From positions 1-7,402 of the forward strand of contig JADGRG010000655.1 in assembly GCA_017881145.1 (NCBI GenBank): a DNA stretch of 7,402 nt, written 5' to 3'. The translations under genes and the position numbers were made by a program. The stretch's first letter is position 1. Each line of letters begins with the position of its first letter. The notes beneath the pieces are model-generated. The model did no database searches, was not told the origin of the DNA, and saw only the letters and a program-made list of their open reading frames with translations. Source of the DNA: Sandaracinaceae bacterium (GTDB lineage: Bacteria; Myxococcota_A; Polyangia; Polyangiales; JAFGIB01). Positions 4,700 through 7,402 of the stretch are shown one piece after another.

Positions 4700-6280
4700 C
4701 TACGGCGGCGATCCCCCGTGGGCTCTGTGAACCGCACGCGCCAAGGTCGACCGCATCTGGGCAAATCCGGTATCGGCAGGCTGCGCTGCCAGCCAACGTT
4801 CGACGACGGCTAGCGCACCGTCCTGATTGCCGGTCAGCGACAGGCAGCTCGCCGCCTCGCCGTAAACCATGCGCGCGTTGCCGCCGCTCGGAGCCACACG
4901 AGCCAACGCAAACGCATAGTGAGGAAGCGCCTCGGAGCAGCGACGCCGGTCGCTGAGTGCCTTGGCGAGACCGACGTGCACCTGCAGGCTCTGGGGTCGC
5001 ATCCCGACGGCGCTCTGCCAGTAGCTCACTTCCGTGCGCCACGTGTAGGCCCGGGCATGATTCTGCATTGCGAACACACAGATCACGGCAATCACACCGG
5101 CGCTCCCCAGGCGCGAGAGCCGAGGTCTATGGAGAGCATCGAGCGCTAGCGCTAGCAGCAGACACAGCCCAAACAAGGGGACGTAGAGAAAGCGTTCCCC
5201 AAAGAGGTTGGGCGAGCGGAGAATGTTGTAGGTCGGCAAGAGCGCAAGGAAGTAGAACGCGATGCCGAACGCGATGCGTGGCGCCTTGTGGCGCAGCCGA
5301 TAGGCAAGCCAGAGCAGGCCGAGAAGCAGAGCCGCAGCTGTGAGCAGCATCGGGTCGGTGAAGCTGGTTGGCCACGGCAGATAGCTCGCGTCGTAAGTGG
5401 CTGCCAAGGAGCGCGGCAGAAAGAGGAGCGTGACGGCGTAGGCCTCCGTCACGATCATCGCACGCAGGACCAAGAGGCCGGGAGCATTGCCGAAGTACGA
5501 GACGCTGGAAGGCTCGCACAAGAGTTGACGGATCCCGGCGTAGCCGAGCAGGACCACGCAGCAGACGGCGTAGGGCGCAAGCGAAACTCGTCTTCCGGTG
5601 GGTAAGAACACGTCTGCCGCGAGTAGCAGCAGAGGCAGCGTTACCCCGATCTCCTTGGAGCCAAGGGCGAGAAAGTAGAGCAGGCCAAGAACGCAGCACG
5701 AACCCAGGGAGAGCGTACCGGCGCGTCTGCGTAGGTAGAACAAGAGCGCAAGAAACATGAAGAAAGCGCAGAGCGCATTCGCGCGGTAAGTGACCAGATA
5801 CACGACCTCGCCCTGCATGGGGTGGAGCGCGAAGAGAAGTGCACCCAGCGTGCTCGCGCCCGCGCTCGCGCCGAGCTGCAGCAACAAGAGCAAGACCAAA
5901 CACGCGACCGCAGCGTGGCAGAGGATGTTGACGAAGTGAAAACCCGGCGCGCGCAGGCCGAAGATGGCGTAGTCGATGGCGAACGCTGCCAACATGACCG
6001 GGCGGTAGTAGCCGCGGTTGATCGACTCCGGAGGCGTGGAAGTGAAGAAGCTCGCAAGGTTGTGCAGGTCACGGATCGAGGCGTTGTGAGCGAGCATGTA
6101 GTCGTCATCGAGGATGAAACCGTTGTCCAGTGTCGGCGCGAAGGTCGCGATCGAGACGAGCAGGAGCAAGGCCATTGGCGGCAGCAGGCGACCCAAGCTG
6201 CGGCGAGGCGGGGCTGCGCTTGCAGGGTGCGCAGGCTCTTCTTCCAGGCCGCTGCCGCTCGTCAATCCCGCTTCGCTCAT
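4700..6280 (-). CDS. Multi-pass GT-C glycosyltransferase-like protein with C-terminal TPR-like region (TMTC-like)
   Basis: 526 residues. After a 30-residue cytoplasmic-type leader come about ten to twelve hydrophobic segments (33-50 to about 405), then a soluble tail (about 412-515). Features match the GT-C family of polyprenyl-phosphate-sugar transferases, especially the TMTC branch: an acidic DDD in the first loop (58-60, ILDDDYML), GYYRPV (90-95), GFHFVNILCH (113-122), FALHPMQGEVVYLVTYR (150-166), GSKE (207-210) and GERFLYVPLFG (361-371). The tail has helix pairs with TPR-like spacing (ALSDRRRCSEALPHYAFAL, 441-459; LTGNQDGALAVVERWLAAQP, 482-501). I infer a membrane enzyme moving a sugar from a lipid carrier to a protein or glycan outside the membrane, the TPR part binding the acceptor. 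Acceptor and sugar are unknown, and no other glycan gene lies nearby. The start ATG 6280 has no strong ribosome site. The 133 bases upstream hold a 9-bp inverted repeat (6362-6370 with 6424-6432, reaching into the next gene) and no evident promoter. Confidence 0.82.
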   Translation of the reverse strand: MSEAGLTSGSGLEEEPAHPASAAPPRRSLGRLLPPMALLLLVSIATFAPTLDNGFILDDDYMLAHNASIRDLHNLASFFTSTPPESINRGYYRPVMLAAFAIDYAIFGLRAPGFHFVNILCHAAVACLVLLLLLQLGASAGASTLGALLFALHPMQGEVVYLVTYRANALCAFFMFLALLFYLRRRAGTLSLGSCCVLGLLYFLALGSKEIGVTLPLLLLAADVFLPTGRRVSLAPYAVCCVVLLGYAGIRQLLCEPSSVSYFGNAPGLLVLRAMIVTEAYAVTLLFLPRSLAATYDASYLPWPTSFTDPMLLTAAALLLGLLWLAYRLRHKAPRIAFGIAFYFLALLPTYNILRSPNLFGERFLYVPLFGLCLLLALALDALHRPRLSRLGSAGVIAVICVFAMQNHARAYTWRTEVSYWQSAVGMRPQSLQVHVGLAKALSDRRRCSEALPHYAFALARVAPSGGNARMVYGEAASCLSLTGNQDGALAVVERWLAAQPADTGFAQMRSTLARAVHRAHGGSPP

Positions 6281-6413
6281 ACCGGCCAGAGCAGGATCGC
6301 CTGCACGTCAAAGCCGCGTCAACATGCCGGTCAAGAGGCAAGCCTAACGTGGCGACGCGAGTGCAGCGCGCATCGGCCGTTGCTCTCGATTCATACGACA
6401 GTGCAAGTGCGCC

Positions 6414-7196
6414 CTACAGGTACGCGCTGCAGTGACCGGCGGAGAGCAGGCAGGTGTACTGGTTCGGGCTCGGGCACTGCGCGGCGACCGTGCACTCGCA
6501 GGTCTCGACTGCCACGCACGGCCCGTAGCAGGAACCCGACACGCTCGGCACTTGGCCGGCGGGGCAGACCGGTTGGGAGATCTTGCAGAGCACCTTGCGG
6601 GGATCGCAGAGGTTGGGCGCCGAGGCCGCCGCGCATTCTCCATCGTGAGCGACGCTGACGCCCGCACCGCTCGCCTCGCAGGCACTTGCATAGGTGGTTC
6701 CATCGCAGCCGCAGACCGGCGCGTAGATGAGTGTGCAAGCCTGCGGTTTCGACTGACATTGTCCGCCGCCATCAGCTGCACCGCAGCCGCTGCCAGCCGG
6801 AAACTCGCAGAACAGCCCGCTCGCGCACGGACCGAGGCCGCGACTGCCGCAAGTCGCGCCTGCAGAGCCGCCACCCACGCCAGCTGCGCCGCCCACACCA
6901 GCTACGCCGCTGCCCGCAGAGCCGGTCGTGCCAGCGACACCACTACTGCCAGCTGCGCCGCCCACGCCAGCTAGGCCGCTGCCCGCAGAGCCGCCGCCCA
7001 CGCCGGCTGCACCGCTCCCGGCCCCGCCGCCTGCAGCGCCGGCCAAACCAGCGCCGCTTCCCGCAGTGCCGGAGGAGGTGCCGGCGGCACCCGCGGCACC
7101 AGCATCGGCTTGCCCGGTGGCGGACCGATGCTCCGCACACCCGAAGATCGCTACCAAGAAGAGCGCCGCGACCCAGCTCATGACCGTGCTTTGCAT
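6414..7196 (-). CDS. Kazal-domain lipoprotein with Gly/Ala-rich linker
   Basis: 260 residues, secreted. Signal peptide with lipobox ending at Cys20 (VAIFGC). Residues 28-114 are a Gly/Ala/Ser linker with internal repeats. Residues 116-188 form a Cys-rich unit ending in a Kazal-type serine protease inhibitor: Cys154-x7-Cys162-x-Cys164-DGTTYASAC173 and AHDGEC188. Cys154-x7-Cys-x10-Cys is canonical Kazal spacing; Cys164 inside it is additional. By Kazal convention the P1 residue would be Leu156, suggesting chymotrypsin-, elastase- or subtilisin-like targets; this is inference. Residues 197-260 hold ten more cysteines (GSCYGPCV, CPSPNQYTC, ending HCSAYL), a conserved-looking tail of unknown role. 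ATG 7196 is chosen because GAGG lies five bases upstream; GTG 7202 and ATG 7181 are alternatives that leave the signal peptide usable. It may guard the outer surface against self or foreign proteases. Confidence 0.87.
   Translation of the reverse strand: MQSTVMSWVAALFLVAIFGCAEHRSATGQADAGAAGAAGTSSGTAGSGAGLAGAAGGGAGSGAAGVGGGSAGSGLAGVGGAAGSSGVAGTTGSAGSGVAGVGGAAGVGGGSAGATCGSRGLGPCASGLFCEFPAGSGCGAADGGGQCQSKPQACTLIYAPVCGCDGTTYASACEASGAGVSVAHDGECAAASAPNLCDPRKVLCKISQPVCPAGQVPSVSGSCYGPCVAVETCECTVAAQCPSPNQYTCLLSAGHCSAYL
6879..6993 (-). repeat. Direct 46-bp repeat (69-bp period) in the lipoprotein linker
   Basis: Bases 6879-6924 and 6948-6993 match at 44 of 46 positions, 69 bases (23 codons) apart, both encoding AGSG(L/V)AGVGGAAG. 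This shows recent in-frame duplication within the linker coding region. Confidence 0.85.
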
Positions 7197-7201
7197 GTGC
7201 A

Positions 7202-7205
7202 CCTC
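7202..7205 (-). promoter_or_regulatory. Shine-Dalgarno of the Kazal lipoprotein
   Basis: Minus-strand GAGG sits five bases before ATG 7196. It overlaps the alternative GTG at 7202, which argues for ATG 7196 as the true start. Confidence 0.5.
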
Positions 7206-7291
7206 GAGCTCACGCTTCCATGATCCGAGGCGGCGCGCAACAGTCTAAGGAGCTGCGCAGAGCGGGTGGGCTTCGACGAGCCGCCCAATGC

Positions 7292-7319
7292 AAAACGGGG
7301 GACCCGTTGGGGCCCCCCG
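7292..7319 (-). terminator. Rho-independent terminator, leftward
   Basis: On the minus strand a 10-base-pair stem (7319-7310 with 7305-7296) closes a 4-base loop and is followed at once by four T (7295-7292). Nine pairs are Watson-Crick and one is G-U. Read rightward, that pair becomes A-C and there is no T tract, so the element points left. It ends the gene entering from the right edge and insulates the Kazal lipoprotein. Confidence 0.85.
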
Positions 7320-7373
7320 CTTGCGAGGTGTCAGACGCTGTGAACGCTGGCTAGCACTTCACCGCGGCCATCG

Positions 7374-7402
7374 TCACTTGGCTTCGGCAACCGCCTTGTC
7401 GA
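7374..7402 (-). CDS. C-terminal end of a leftward gene cut by the window edge
   Basis: Minus-strand codons give DKAVAEAK and then TGA (7376-7374), mostly with G or C in third position, 54 bases before the leftward terminator. The terminator implies a gene here and this frame looks the most coding-like, but two other frames are also open: one to TAG (7353-7351), the other to TGA (7333-7331). Product cannot be told. Confidence 0.4.

Noticed and set aside
6299..6321. Two TTGACG boxes on the minus strand upstream of the TMTC-like gene as a sigma-70 promoter
   Set aside because: No acceptable -10 box is found at 16-18 bases from either one.

Overview
The window is high-GC DNA, densely coding, and looks chromosomal. 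The best taxonomic guess is Myxococcota (order Polyangiales or a relative). This rests on two lipoproteins built as lipobox, long Gly/Ala/Ser linker, Cys-rich module, and on a repeat-bearing PD-(D/E)XK-like protein of a type I recall from myxobacteria and actinomycetes. This is inferred from protein style; there is no rRNA or other phylogenetic marker here. No tRNA, rRNA, CRISPR array, intact IS or phage module was seen.

Layout: two genes read rightward, dut (97-555, dUTPase with all five motifs) and a Cys-rich lipoprotein ending in a peptidase S74-type intramolecular chaperone domain (683-1705). They converge on a block of leftward genes. Between the blocks is a 333-base gap (1706-2038) that holds a large imperfect inverted repeat (1895-1967). 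The leftward genes, in transcription order from the right edge, are: the last codons of a gene outside the window with a strong intrinsic terminator (7292-7319); a Kazal-domain lipoprotein (6414-7196); a GT-C membrane protein with TPR-like tail, TMTC-like (4700-6280); a two-part GNAT-like protein with a polyacidic tail (3496-4461); a decayed 3' fragment of a nuclease-like gene (3239 to about 3446); and the intact paralogue of that fragment (2039-3034), which carries five perfect-length 24-bp repeats.

I see no evident pathway joining these genes. The leftward genes are 133-240 bases apart, so they are probably separate units rather than one tight operon. The most interesting points are: the S74 domain with an intact Ser-x4-Lys dyad on a surface lipoprotein; the decayed tandem paralogue, aligned to the intact gene at a constant 1200-base offset apart from one pair of compensating frameshifts, whose homology stops inside the repeat array; and the strand-biased 73-base inverted repeat between the converging genes.
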